Below, in pieces: positions 27,752 through 35,036 of a stretch of 47,741 bases of DNA. Each line of letters opens with the position of its first letter. Position 1 is the stretch's first letter. Made by a program: the position numbers and the translations under genes. The DNA is from a virus, in the IMG/VR virus record IMGVR_UViG_3300008267_000225, positions 1 through 47,741 of that record; one strand, given 5' to 3'. The notes under the pieces are model-generated. The model saw only the letters and a list, made by a program, of their open reading frames with translations. It made no database searches and was not told the origin of the DNA.

Positions 27752-28684
27752 ATGCAAGAAAAAGCAAGACTAGTATTAGGCTTACTACATACGGTTCTTG
27801 GCAGATCGAAACCATCTACGAAGGGTAATCACGCCTTTCACTGCCCATTTTGCAAGCATCATAAACCGAAGCTTGAGATAGATCCTACCACAGGATTCTA
27901 CAATTGTTGGACGTGTCAACCTGCAACAAAGGGCAGAAATCTAGTGTCATTACTGAAGAAACTACACGCAGATCCCGCTCAAGTAAGCGAAATGAGATCG
28001 TATTTTCCGGACGGAAAGGGTGAAGAACAGAACAAAACCTACCAAGTTGTCACACTTCCAAAGGAGTTTGAGCCGTTATCCAAGGCAAGCACGAAGCTTT
28101 CCTACAGACAAGCTAAGGCATACGTAGCCAAAAGAGGCATATCAGATGCAGATATAATCAAATATAACATAGGATATTGCGAGTCTGGCAAGTATCCAAA
28201 CTCAATAATTGTACCATCATACGATAAATCAGGACGAATAAACTACTTCATCTCAAGATCATTCGAGAAAGATCCGGGAAGAAAGTACAATGCACCGTCC
28301 TGCAACAAGAATGAGCTGATTGGATTCGAGTATTATATCAATTGGAAGGTACCAGTCATACTATGTGAAGGTATTTTTGACGCAATAGCACTCAAAAGAA
28401 ACGCTATTCCACTCTTTGGTAAGACAATTCCAAAGTCTCTTATGATGAAGCTTGTAGAGAATGATGTTAAAACGGTTTATCTTGCGCTAGATAACGATGC
28501 ATTGAAGGAAGCATTGAATTACTCACACCAATTATTAAACCTCGGTAAAGACGTTTATTTAATAGAATTACAAGGAAAGGATCCATCCGATCTAGGTTTC
28601 GAAAATGTAACAAAGTATTTACACACAGCACAGCAATTAACATTTAGTGGCTTGTTGTTAAAAAAGATGCAACTATGCAAATAA
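27752..28684 (+). CDS. DnaG-like primase (zinc finger plus TOPRIM)
   Basis: 310 residues. A zinc-binding region is made by C31-P-F-C34 with C52-W-T-C55. The TOPRIM core is VILCEGIFDAIAL (E206, D210) and YLALDNDA (D247, D249). It makes RNA primers for lagging-strand synthesis, the role of T4 gp61 with the gp41 helicase; no helicase domain is fused and none is in the window. It overlaps the exonuclease gene by 10 nt. The promoter upstream is sigma-70-like, as expected for a replication gene lying within a late region. Confidence 0.92.
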   Translation: MQEKARLVLGLLHTVLGRSKPSTKGNHAFHCPFCKHHKPKLEIDPTTGFYNCWTCQPATKGRNLVSLLKKLHADPAQVSEMRSYFPDGKGEEQNKTYQVVTLPKEFEPLSKASTKLSYRQAKAYVAKRGISDADIIKYNIGYCESGKYPNSIIVPSYDKSGRINYFISRSFEKDPGRKYNAPSCNKNELIGFEYYINWKVPVILCEGIFDAIALKRNAIPLFGKTIPKSLMMKLVENDVKTVYLALDNDALKEALNYSHQLLNLGKDVYLIELQGKDPSDLGFENVTKYLHTAQQLTFSGLLLKKMQLCK

Positions 28685-29328
28685 TAGAACAGAGAAGCCA
28701 GGAATGGTTCAAAATTAGAAAAGGAAAGATAACAAGCTCAGAAATCCATAAGATTATGGGAAAGGACAGCTTTAGTGAGACTGCGAAAACGTATTTACTA
28801 GAAAGAGTTTCTGAGTTTTTTGGTGGAGCTGGCAACTCTGCAACAGGAGCAGCACTTGAATGGGGAACAAACTGGGAGCCAGTAGCAATAGAACACTATT
28901 CGGATACGTGTGGCATACCGGTAGAGAAGGCATCGTTTATCACATACAACGATTATTACGGTGGATCTCCAGACGGAATAACACCACCAGATGGTATCAT
29001 AGAAGTAAAATGCCCATACACATCAGCAAAACACTTCAAACATGGCATGATTAAGACTGATGCAGACTTCAAAAAGATAGCATCAGACTACTACTACCAG
29101 TGTATTTCGAATATGATTTGCGCAAATGCACAATGGTGTGACTTTATTAGCTTCGATCCAAGAGTGGATACAGAGTACACAATGTTTGTTTATAGGCTTC
29201 ACCGCAATGAAGATGAGGTAAAGAACATGCTGGAAAGAGTTGACCAGGCTGCAAAACACATGGAAGACTTGAAAAAGCTGTTTAAAACAGGGAATAAACA
29301 GTTAATTACAGAAGCAGATCCAGCTTAA
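28675..29328 (+). CDS. YqaJ/lambda-type recombination exonuclease
   Basis: 217 residues with the viral recombinase exonuclease pattern: QRSQEWFKIRKGKITSS at the N-terminus, E68 in WGTNWEP, D100 in GGSPDGI, E110-V-K112 in IIEVKCP, and the helix YYYQCISNM. It degrades the 5' strand at double-strand breaks to give 3' tails for annealing. T4 uses gp46/gp47 for this, so the enzyme is of lambda/YqaJ type in a T4-like genome. No annealing protein is adjacent. It overlaps the primase gene and is probably translated with it. Confidence 0.92.
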   Translation: MQIIEQRSQEWFKIRKGKITSSEIHKIMGKDSFSETAKTYLLERVSEFFGGAGNSATGAALEWGTNWEPVAIEHYSDTCGIPVEKASFITYNDYYGGSPDGITPPDGIIEVKCPYTSAKHFKHGMIKTDADFKKIASDYYYQCISNMICANAQWCDFISFDPRVDTEYTMFVYRLHRNEDEVKNMLERVDQAAKHMEDLKKLFKTGNKQLITEADPA

Positions 29329-29331
29329 TGA

Positions 29332-29338
29332 TATTTAT
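29332..29338 (+). promoter_or_regulatory. TATTTAT late-promoter-like motif
   Basis: ATATTTATTA, 6 nt before ATG 29345. It marks the return from DNA-metabolism genes to late genes. Confidence 0.5.
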
Positions 29339-29344
29339 TATCAT

Positions 29345-29998
29345 ATGATCATGGACTACACAGCAATAGGCAGATTAATAGTTGAAGAGGTTGTAAATGA
29401 GGCAGGCATCTGTTTCTACCCAGCAGGCTTCAAACCACCACATAAAGGGCATTTCAAAGCAGCTAAAAACTTAGCATCGAGAAACTACATAACGGAAGTT
29501 GTTGTAATAATAAGCAGAAAGTCGGAAGAAGGTATCACACCGGAGCAGTCACTGCAGATTTGGAAGATGTATTTAGCAGCAGAACCAAATCCAAAAATAA
29601 AACCAAGAATAGCAGAAGCAGACAGTCCAGTAGAGGACATCTTTTCTTATTTAGGAAAGCATCAAGACGTGAGTGCAATATACGTTGCAGGTGGAGATGA
29701 TGAAAAAGATGACCAAGAATACTTAAAGAGTATACAAAGTAGATATCCTAACATCGTAAAAACAATATCAATCCACGAGAAGGATGGTAGAGTTAATTCA
29801 TACTACGTGAGAGAGTTATTGAGAAATCAAGATTACGAATTATTCAAAACAACTATTCCCGAAGCAGCTTACAATAAAGGATTCGCTCCAAAAATATTTC
29901 AAATGCTGACAGCAACAGTTCAGCCACCGGAAGAGCAACCAGAAGAAAAACCAACACTAAAAGCACCACCAATGCCAAATGAACCAGAACAAGCTTGA
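29345..29998 (+). CDS. Nucleotidyltransferase (HxGH, NMNAT-like) with leader
   Basis: 217 residues from ATG 29345, or 215 from ATG 29351. Counting from the latter, H31-K-G-H34 in PAGFKPPHKGHFKAAKNLA is the HxGH motif of the cytidylyltransferase/NMNAT fold. VAGGDDEKDD and a NSYYVRELL stretch (position of the ISxxxxR motif) follow. It transfers a nucleotidyl group; whether the substrate is NMN, a phospho-sugar or other cannot be told. The first 17 residues (MDYTAIGRLIVEEVVNE) resemble the cleavable leaders here, with I-V-E and V-N-E. The C-terminus is a Pro/Glu-rich tail. It may be a packaged enzyme. Confidence 0.85.
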   Translation: MIMDYTAIGRLIVEEVVNEAGICFYPAGFKPPHKGHFKAAKNLASRNYITEVVVIISRKSEEGITPEQSLQIWKMYLAAEPNPKIKPRIAEADSPVEDIFSYLGKHQDVSAIYVAGGDDEKDDQEYLKSIQSRYPNIVKTISIHEKDGRVNSYYVRELLRNQDYELFKTTIPEAAYNKGFAPKIFQMLTATVQPPEEQPEEKPTLKAPPMPNEPEQA

Positions 29999-30782
29999 TA
30001 CAATAAAACACTTCATTAGATTCTGCAAAGAAGAACTAAATATTCAATCGCTACCAGCTATTAAGTTGATAAGTGACAGGAGTTTTGTTGAGCAGTTTAG
30101 ATCATATGGTGAGTATAGTGTACACCAAAATCAAATAAAACTATTCTATCCAGGCAGAAATTTAGCAGATATCTGTAGAAGTCTTGCACATGAACTAGTG
30201 CATCACAGACAAAAAGAGCTAAATATGATAGGTGCTAACTCAGGAGAGACTGGATCTGAGATTGAGAATGAAGCAAATGCGTTAGCTGGTATATTGATGA
30301 GAGATTATGGCAAGCTGAATTTAAGTGTATACGATCTTGATTCACCGATGGGTCAGCTATCAGAGGCTAAGATCAAACCAGAAAATGAAATATTCTCAGC
30401 ATACAACGGTAGATATTTGTTCGATGTAACGAAGGCATACCAAATGATCGAGTCAGGAAAGGTTAAAAGTAGTATCAAGCCCTTCAAACCGTACATGATG
30501 AAGCAGTTATCCCATCCTGAATTTAGCGTAGCTGAGCCAGGAAAAGTGGCTGCAATGAAATTAGACTACAGCAAACCGTTGGGAATTGTGGTAAAGTTTG
30601 AAGATCCTGAAACAAACAAAAGTGAGTGGATTTTAATTGACGGTAATCATAGAACGAGGAAGGCCTCTGAGAGTGATCAAGACGGGTTATTTTATGTAAT
30701 CACTGATCCAAAAGACGTAAATAAGTTTATGAAAGTTGATACAACCAAAGCACATCAACTATTTCCAGACGACGACGAATAA
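29979..30782 (+). CDS. Zinc metallopeptidase fused to a ParB/sulfiredoxin-like domain
   Basis: 267 residues. H71-E72-L-V-H75 in SLAHELVHHRQ is the HExxH zinc motif, with E96/E98 in ETGSEIENEAN as likely third ligand, so the N-terminal half is a gluzincin-type peptidase. From about 135 a second domain ends in WILIDGNHRTRKA (D221-G-N-H-R225), the DGxHR signature of ParB/Srx-fold proteins. L-S-E-A at about 127-130 lies between the two. The start overlaps the previous gene by 20 nt. The target is unknown; peptidases of this type are common small-gene neighbours in marine T4-like phages. Confidence 0.8.
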   Translation: MNQNKLDTIKHFIRFCKEELNIQSLPAIKLISDRSFVEQFRSYGEYSVHQNQIKLFYPGRNLADICRSLAHELVHHRQKELNMIGANSGETGSEIENEANALAGILMRDYGKLNLSVYDLDSPMGQLSEAKIKPENEIFSAYNGRYLFDVTKAYQMIESGKVKSSIKPFKPYMMKQLSHPEFSVAEPGKVAAMKLDYSKPLGIVVKFEDPETNKSEWILIDGNHRTRKASESDQDGLFYVITDPKDVNKFMKVDTTKAHQLFPDDDE

Positions 30783-30793
30783 AATAAAATGTT

Positions 30794-31243
30794 ATGGACA
30801 ATAATTTAAAGAAAGAATTTGCACCGAGAGACGTGCAAAGGATGAGAAACATCATCACAGGTGACACCGGAGCAGCAACACAGCTACAATCAGGTTGGGA
30901 AAAAGAAAAAAAGAGTTACGGAGAAGGTGATATTATAGAGAAGAAAATGTGGGCTATTCACGGTAAGTGTTTTAGTTGTGTGCTTGAAATGGAAGCTGAA
31001 ATAAAAAGACAAGGCAAGTGGGAAGAGTACACATCGGGTGTAATGAATAAGAATAAAAATGCAGAGCTTACAGATATTGAAATAGTACTGGATGAGTGGA
31101 TGACTGAGAAAGATACATTCGTATCAGAAGCTGGAGAGGTTGAAAAGTGGGGAGGTGGTGATAAAAAAGCTATATATCAACAGGTAAAAGAACGTATAGC
31201 TGAACTTAAGAAACTTGATATTTATAATCAAAAAGAATTATAA
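30794..31243 (+). CDS. Conserved-looking phage protein with CxxC, unknown
   Basis: 149 residues, charged and helical. RDVQRMRNIITGDTG near the N-terminus and KCFSCVLEMEAEIKRQ in the middle are the notable segments; the single CxxC is too little to claim metal binding. No leader of the head type is present. A TATTTAT motif for the next gene lies within its last codons (31219-31225). Confidence 0.65.
   Translation: MDNNLKKEFAPRDVQRMRNIITGDTGAATQLQSGWEKEKKSYGEGDIIEKKMWAIHGKCFSCVLEMEAEIKRQGKWEEYTSGVMNKNKNAELTDIEIVLDEWMTEKDTFVSEAGEVEKWGGGDKKAIYQQVKERIAELKKLDIYNQKEL
31219..31227 (+). promoter_or_regulatory. TATTTATAA motif in the end of the preceding gene
   Basis: GATATTTATAAT, 17 nt before ATG 31245 but inside codons of the upstream gene, so a promoter role is less certain here than at the intergenic copies. 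Confidence 0.35.
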
Positions 31244-31244
31244 C

Positions 31245-31895
31245 ATGCCAGCAGTATCAAAAGCACAACAGCAAGCAGCCGGAGCAGCTTTAGCAGCTAA
31301 AAAGAAAGGTAAAACAACCGGACTTAAAGGCGCAGCTAAATCAATGGCTAAGATGACTAAAAAAGAATTAGAAAAAGTAGCATCCACAAAGCACAAAGGA
31401 CTTCCAAAACACATAAAAGAATCAGTAGAGGAAGGTGAGATGATAGATGAAGCTATGGGATATACAGATAATGTTTATTTTTGGATGGTACAAAAACCAG
31501 AAAGTGATGGAGCTGACCCACAAGAATTAGTGTATCCAGGAGACGAACAAGGCGAGCAAGGCATGGATCCGTTTACATTTGCTAAAATTGTAATGGGTGG
31601 TCTTACACCTAGTCAAGTATACGGATTTTATTCATCAAAAGATGAAGCACTAAACGCTGCTCACGATATAGTAGTAGCAGTAAACGAAGCTGCAAAAACG
31701 CTAGAAGAGAAAAAGCACACTGTTACATCTAAGATTGAAGAAACAATCAAAAAGCTACAGAAAGAAGTTAATCGCTGCATGGAAGAAGGAAAGGATCAAA
31801 AAGCTCAACAAATAATTCAAAGGATAGCAGAGTTACGCAGCAAGCATCAAATGGTAGAAGCATCTAAAAAAGAAATCGAAAAAGAAGAGGAATAA
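31245..31895 (+). CDS. DUF3008-type protein with C-terminal coiled coil
   Basis: 216 residues from ATG 31245, chosen over an upstream in-frame start at 31215 that overlaps the previous gene. Residues 1-65 (MPAVSKAQQQAAGAALAAKK ... KELEKVASTKHKGLPKH) follow the DUF3008 pattern: MPAVSKAQQ, basic middle, T-KHKGLPxH end. The middle part (about 65-140) is unknown, and residues 145-216 form a long charged helix, likely a coiled coil. Function unknown; the basic N-terminus might bind DNA. Confidence 0.75.
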   Translation: MPAVSKAQQQAAGAALAAKKKGKTTGLKGAAKSMAKMTKKELEKVASTKHKGLPKHIKESVEEGEMIDEAMGYTDNVYFWMVQKPESDGADPQELVYPGDEQGEQGMDPFTFAKIVMGGLTPSQVYGFYSSKDEALNAAHDIVVAVNEAAKTLEEKKHTVTSKIEETIKKLQKEVNRCMEEGKDQKAQQIIQRIAELRSKHQMVEASKKEIEKEEE

Positions 31896-31897
31896 TT

Positions 31898-32260
31898 ATG
31901 GAACAGTACGCACAATTCATCAGTACGCTTTTTGCATCACGCACTCAAGCACACATCTTTCACCTACAGACAACTTCATTTGCAGCTCACGCAGCTCTGA
32001 ATACATTCTACGATGAAATCGTTGATTTAGCAGACGGATTAGTAGAAAGCTTTCAAGGTAGATACGGAATCGTTAGAGGCTACACAAGCCCAGCTTCTTT
32101 CAAAGAAGACGATCAAGTAGTGCCTTACTTCGAAGCTCTATCAAAGTATGTAGAGACAGCTAGAAAAGGATTACCACAGGATAGCTACATTCAAAATGAA
32201 ATTGATAATGTGGTAGGATTGATCGAATCAACTAAATACAAACTAAAATTCTTACACTAA
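31898..32260 (+). CDS. Small helical-bundle protein, unknown
   Basis: 120 residues, nearly all helical. ASRTQAHIFHLQTTSFAAHA and FYDEIVDLADGLVESFQG give regularly spaced His, Asp and Glu on helices, a layout reminiscent of ferritin-like/Dps bundles, but the metal site is not clear enough to call. It begins 2 nt after the previous stop and ends one base before a leader-tagged gene. Confidence 0.65.
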   Translation: MEQYAQFISTLFASRTQAHIFHLQTTSFAAHAALNTFYDEIVDLADGLVESFQGRYGIVRGYTSPASFKEDDQVVPYFEALSKYVETARKGLPQDSYIQNEIDNVVGLIESTKYKLKFLH

Positions 32261-32261
32261 G

Positions 32262-32552
32262 ATGAAATTAATTAACGAAACAAAAAGAATGCAGCAATTA
32301 GCTGGATTACTAACAGAATCTCAGATAAACGAATTTGGAGGCTATGGCTTTAAGGAACCTAATCCCGAAGATATCGATTTTGTAGTAATGAATAGAAATA
32401 CGCCTGCTTATGTACAAGCATTTTCACCTCGTGAGCGTTTAGATATGGATCCACTTACTGATGATGAATTACGTTTACATATTAAAGCTACTGTAGATAG
32501 AGATGATTTGAAAGATGCTAGAGCATACATGGAAGAATTGATGAACGCTTAA
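32262..32552 (+). CDS. Leader-tagged small protein, predicted internal head protein
   Basis: 96 residues. The leader MKLINETKRMQQLAGLLTE ends in L-T-E at 17-19 followed by Ser, matching (L/I)xE cleavage, and is the same type as those at 54 and 33852 (I-N-E ... R-M-Q-x-L-A-G). The body is acidic, with PEDIDFVVMNRNTPAYVQAF and a C-terminal helix, and has no known domain. It opens the densest stretch of leader-tagged genes. Confidence 0.7.
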   Translation: MKLINETKRMQQLAGLLTESQINEFGGYGFKEPNPEDIDFVVMNRNTPAYVQAFSPRERLDMDPLTDDELRLHIKATVDRDDLKDARAYMEELMNA

Positions 32553-32575
32553 TACATTAAAAAGTTAACTTAGTA

Positions 32576-33187
32576 ATGTTAGACGAAAAGAAAAGTATTT
32601 GCTGCCATGACTGTGGACACATGCATCCAATGGATACATCGTGCCCTAAGCCTTTTTTAACAGGCAAGAGAAGCTGTGCAAGAAGATCACTAAAAGAAAC
32701 GGATGAAGAAATCAAATGTAAAGAGTGTGGCTGGCATTGGAATATAGCAGATGGAGGAAAAGATCCATACACATGCCATAAGTGTGGATGCGACAACACA
32801 CCAGTACGGAGAGAACTACACACAATGGATCACGATGGACATGATGAGCACCATCAACTAAGAGTCGATGTAGAGGAGGCAATGGATTACTGCCCACAGT
32901 GTCTAGCAGAGTACATCGAAGAGCATTGGAATACATTAGAAGAAGCAGAGTACAAAGGTCGCAAAGTTAGCTTAGGTAAACCCTTCCTAACACCAGGCGG
33001 ACCCAAGAAGAGATCAGTATACGTTAAGAATGCGAAAGGAAATGTTGTTAAGGTAAACTTTGGTGATCCTAACCTAAAGATAAAAAAGAACATCCCAGCT
33101 CGTAGAAAGGCATTTAGAGCAAGACATAAGTGTGCAACTGCGAAGGATAGAACATCACCAAGATACTGGAGCTGTAAACATTGGTAG
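32576..33187 (+). CDS. Multi-zinc-ribbon protein with basic RYWSCKHW C-terminus
   Basis: 203 residues, no leader. Cys pairs C9/C10-C13 (CCHDCGHMH), C48-C51 (CKECGWHW), C67-C70 (CHKCGC) and C106-C109 (CPQC) indicate several zinc sites. The C-terminal 80 residues (YKGRKVSLGKPFLTPGGPKK ... FRARHKCATAKDRTSPRYWS) form a basic module I recognise from many marine phage proteins of unknown role. The modules look joined from separate families. Nucleic-acid binding is a fair inference, not shown. Confidence 0.72.
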   Translation: MLDEKKSICCHDCGHMHPMDTSCPKPFLTGKRSCARRSLKETDEEIKCKECGWHWNIADGGKDPYTCHKCGCDNTPVRRELHTMDHDGHDEHHQLRVDVEEAMDYCPQCLAEYIEEHWNTLEEAEYKGRKVSLGKPFLTPGGPKKRSVYVKNAKGNVVKVNFGDPNLKIKKNIPARRKAFRARHKCATAKDRTSPRYWSCKHW

Positions 33188-33188
33188 C

Positions 33189-33476
33189 ATGATCAAACTA
33201 ATCGATATACTAGCTGAGATGTATCCACCTTACAAAGCGAATATGCTGCAGAAAGTGAGGTATAAAGCATCCGATACATTTACCAATGATCCTAAAGTAG
33301 CTACAAAAAGAGGGTATGCAGAAGGATACCACGATCCAGTGGAACCAGGAATAGTTAAAAAGAGATTAGGAAAGTTGTCCTGCACACGAGTGAGATCAGC
33401 AAAAGCAAAACTAAAAGATAAAGGAACTCACTACGCAAAAGCACTACAAAGATATCTAAACTACCACTGCCAGTGA
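33189..33476 (+). CDS. Leader-tagged basic protein, predicted internal head protein
   Basis: 95 residues. ATG 33189 is chosen, one base after the previous stop, rather than an in-frame start at 33132, because it gives the leader MIKLIDILAE followed by Met. The body is basic, with KKRLGKLSCTRVRSAKAKLK and HYAKALQRYLNYHC at the end, a C-terminal pattern I associate with other small phage proteins. DNA contact inside the capsid is plausible. It overlaps the GTG start of the next gene. Confidence 0.72.
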   Translation: MIKLIDILAEMYPPYKANMLQKVRYKASDTFTNDPKVATKRGYAEGYHDPVEPGIVKKRLGKLSCTRVRSAKAKLKDKGTHYAKALQRYLNYHCQ

Positions 33477-33850
33477 TTAAACTTATCGACATATTGAATG
33501 AAGTGCTTGAAGAGAAGAAAGCAGATCGCTGTCTTCGTATCGCAAGACAGAAGTACGATAAGCCATCTGCCTATAGGTCAGGAGCGATTGTAAGGTGTCG
33601 TAAAGGTGATATCTGGAAGGCTATAAAAGAAGATGAATCCCTACACAAATGGTTCTCTAGAAAAGGTGGATCAGGATCATCAAAGGGGTGGGTAGATTGT
33701 AACACATGTCGTCAAGTAGACGGTAAAACTAAATGCAAAACATGTGGTAGACAAAAGGGAGAAAAAAGATCAAAGTATCCATCATGCCGTCCAACACCAA
33801 GTGCTTGTAAAGATTCAGGCAAAGGTACAAAATGGGGTAAAACAAAATAA
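33473..33850 (+). CDS. Leader-tagged Cys-rich protein (DUF5872-like)
   Basis: 125 residues from GTG 33473, which overlaps the previous stop. The leader MIKLIDILNE is exactly ten residues. The body has two parts: KADRCLRIARQKYDKPSAYR plus IVRCRKGDIWK, and ESLHKWFSRKGG ... WVDCNTCR ... CKTCGRQKGEKRSKYPSC. The second part resembles the DUF5872 family as I recall it. The Cys pattern (CxxC twice, then single Cys) could bind zinc. Predicted packaged; function unknown. Confidence 0.75.
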   Translation: MIKLIDILNEVLEEKKADRCLRIARQKYDKPSAYRSGAIVRCRKGDIWKAIKEDESLHKWFSRKGGSGSSKGWVDCNTCRQVDGKTKCKTCGRQKGEKRSKYPSCRPTPSACKDSGKGTKWGKTK

Positions 33851-33851
33851 A

Positions 33852-34061
33852 ATGAAACAACAAATTAACGAAGCAGCGAGAATGCAAGAATTAGCCGGGG
33901 TACACAACGAAAACCCAGCGTCAAACCTACTATCATTACTAGCATCACCGGAAATGAAAACATATATGAATCAACTATTAGATACTCTGGGTAACGATAA
34001 GTTCATGCGAGTAAAAAAGTTGTACGATGGATTATATGCAGAGTTGAAAAAATACGAATAA
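33852..34061 (+). CDS. Leader-tagged short protein, variant cleavage site
   Basis: 69 residues from ATG 33852. Its leader MKQQINEAARMQELAGVHNE shares 25 identical nt with the start of the gene at 54, but the last part is V-H-N-E, so the Leu/Ile normally two positions before Glu is His. Cleavage may be weak or absent. The body is one or two helices (LLSLLASPEMKTYMNQLLDT). It follows the previous stop by one base. Confidence 0.7.
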   Translation: MKQQINEAARMQELAGVHNENPASNLLSLLASPEMKTYMNQLLDTLGNDKFMRVKKLYDGLYAELKKYE

Positions 34062-34070
34062 AATAATAGA

Positions 34071-34184
34071 ATGGCAAGAGCAAAAGCTAAGAAGGTACCG
34101 ATGAAATCAAAAAGAAGCGGTATTAAAAAGCAAAAACAGATAGATCAAAACAACGCGATCTTGAAAAAGTATAAAGCAAAATGA
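34071..34184 (+). CDS. 37-residue highly basic protein
   Basis: ATG 34071 to TGA 34184. Very Lys/Arg-rich (MARAKAKKVPMKSKRSGIKK), with no acidic residue before a single Asp. Its stop overlaps the next ATG (ATGA). The composition suits DNA or RNA binding, perhaps DNA neutralisation in the head. It is short, but the tight coupling to both neighbours supports it as a gene. Confidence 0.6.
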   Translation: MARAKAKKVPMKSKRSGIKKQKQIDQNNAILKKYKAK

Positions 34185-34408
34185 AACCAATCATAGCAGT
34201 CGACAAAGCAAACCACTTCATAGCAGGGACAGTAATCTACTGTCTATCTCTATTTTTACTATCACCACTAGCAGCTCTAATACCAGTAATAGTAATAGGA
34301 GCCGCTAAAGAAGTATATGATGAAAAGAAGAGAAAAGGAAGAGGAGACATTTGGGATTTTTTATATACAGTAGCAGGAGCAATACCTGTATTAATAACAC
34401 ACTTATGA
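34181..34408 (+). CDS. Small membrane protein, 2-3 helices
   Basis: 75 residues. DKANHFIAGTVIYCLSLFLL and SPLAALIPVIVIGAAKEVYD are membrane helices, and a third weaker one ends the protein (FLYTVAGAIPVLITHL). The pattern H-F-x-x-G ... K-E-x-Y-D ... D-x-x-D/F-x-x-T-x-x-G-A is that of a small membrane-protein family found in phages and bacteria (DUF2279-like). A holin role is possible from size and topology but not shown. It is paired with the next membrane gene by an ATGA overlap. Confidence 0.7.
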   Translation: MKPIIAVDKANHFIAGTVIYCLSLFLLSPLAALIPVIVIGAAKEVYDEKKRKGRGDIWDFLYTVAGAIPVLITHL

Positions 34409-34683
34409 AAAATATAAAAAGAATATTAGGACTACCTCTAATAATAGGTATACCGTTTCCTATCCTATTTGCAGATCAAGACCATCAAATGTGGTATGCG
34501 GTATTAGCATATCTATTTGCATTTATCGGAACCGGGCTAACAATGGGATTCTCTAACTATAAAACAAGACCATACCATATCGGTAACATGGATAGCGATA
34601 ATATCCAACCAAAGATTAACCAAACGTGGATGATATTTTTTATAGCACTTATTATCAATCTAACCGTAGCTAATTTATTCTAA
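34405..34683 (+). CDS. Small membrane protein, 3 helices
   Basis: 92 residues from ATG 34405, which overlaps the previous stop; an in-frame start at 34351 would overlap too far. Hydrophobic stretches lie at about 7-22 (LGLPLIIGIPFPILFA), 30-50 (YAVLAYLFAFIGTGLTMGFS) and 74-92 (TWMIFFIALIINLTVANLF). No family recognised. Together with the preceding gene it makes a two-gene membrane pair inside the internal-protein island. Confidence 0.68.
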   Translation: MKNIKRILGLPLIIGIPFPILFADQDHQMWYAVLAYLFAFIGTGLTMGFSNYKTRPYHIGNMDSDNIQPKINQTWMIFFIALIINLTVANLF

Positions 34684-35036
34684 TGATCAAACTAACAGAC
34701 ATACTAAACGAAGCAAAAAAAGAAGAACCTAAACTAGGAGCCTTCGAAGAATTTGCTGGAACTAGAGAGAAGGGTGCTGAGAAAATAGCAAAGAATGCTA
34801 AAGAGAAAGGTGGTCTTTCCATGTTAACTTATCACCATTTTCACGTTAAATTACCATACTACAAAAAAGCAGCAGAGGGTAAATTGGACATGGAAGCAAC
34901 CCACAAAGAGTATAAAGATTTACTAAAGCAGCTACATACAGCAACTAAAACTAATATGAACATTGATCAAGTAGCTTTCCAAAAGCTGGTTGGCAAGATA
35001 GAAGTATTAGGTGAGTTACTAATAAAACATAAATAA
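34683..35036 (+). CDS. Leader-tagged protein, predicted internal head protein
   Basis: 117 residues. Leader MIKLTDILNE followed by Ala, the best match in the window to the T4 sequence MKTYQEFIAE followed by Ala. The body is helical and Lys-rich; LTYHHFHVKLPYYKKAAEGK is its distinctive segment and looks conserved. Both ends overlap neighbours by one base, so it is co-translated in the island. Confidence 0.75.
   Translation: MIKLTDILNEAKKEEPKLGAFEEFAGTREKGAEKIAKNAKEKGGLSMLTYHHFHVKLPYYKKAAEGKLDMEATHKEYKDLLKQLHTATKTNMNIDQVAFQKLVGKIEVLGELLIKHK

Noticed and set aside
29979-29998. Possible frameshift joining the nucleotidyltransferase and peptidase genes
   Set aside because: Both proteins are complete with their own ATG and expected domain ends; a 20-nt overlap is normal in this dense genome.
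29345-29998. Calling the nucleotidyltransferase an NAD-restoring anti-defence enzyme
   Set aside because: Only the HxGH fold is visible; no partner gene of a known NAD+ rebuilding pathway lies nearby.
31898-32260. Product of 31898 as a Dps/ferritin-like iron protein
   Set aside because: Helical with His and Glu, but the ligand spacing of the Dps site cannot be seen; kept as unknown.
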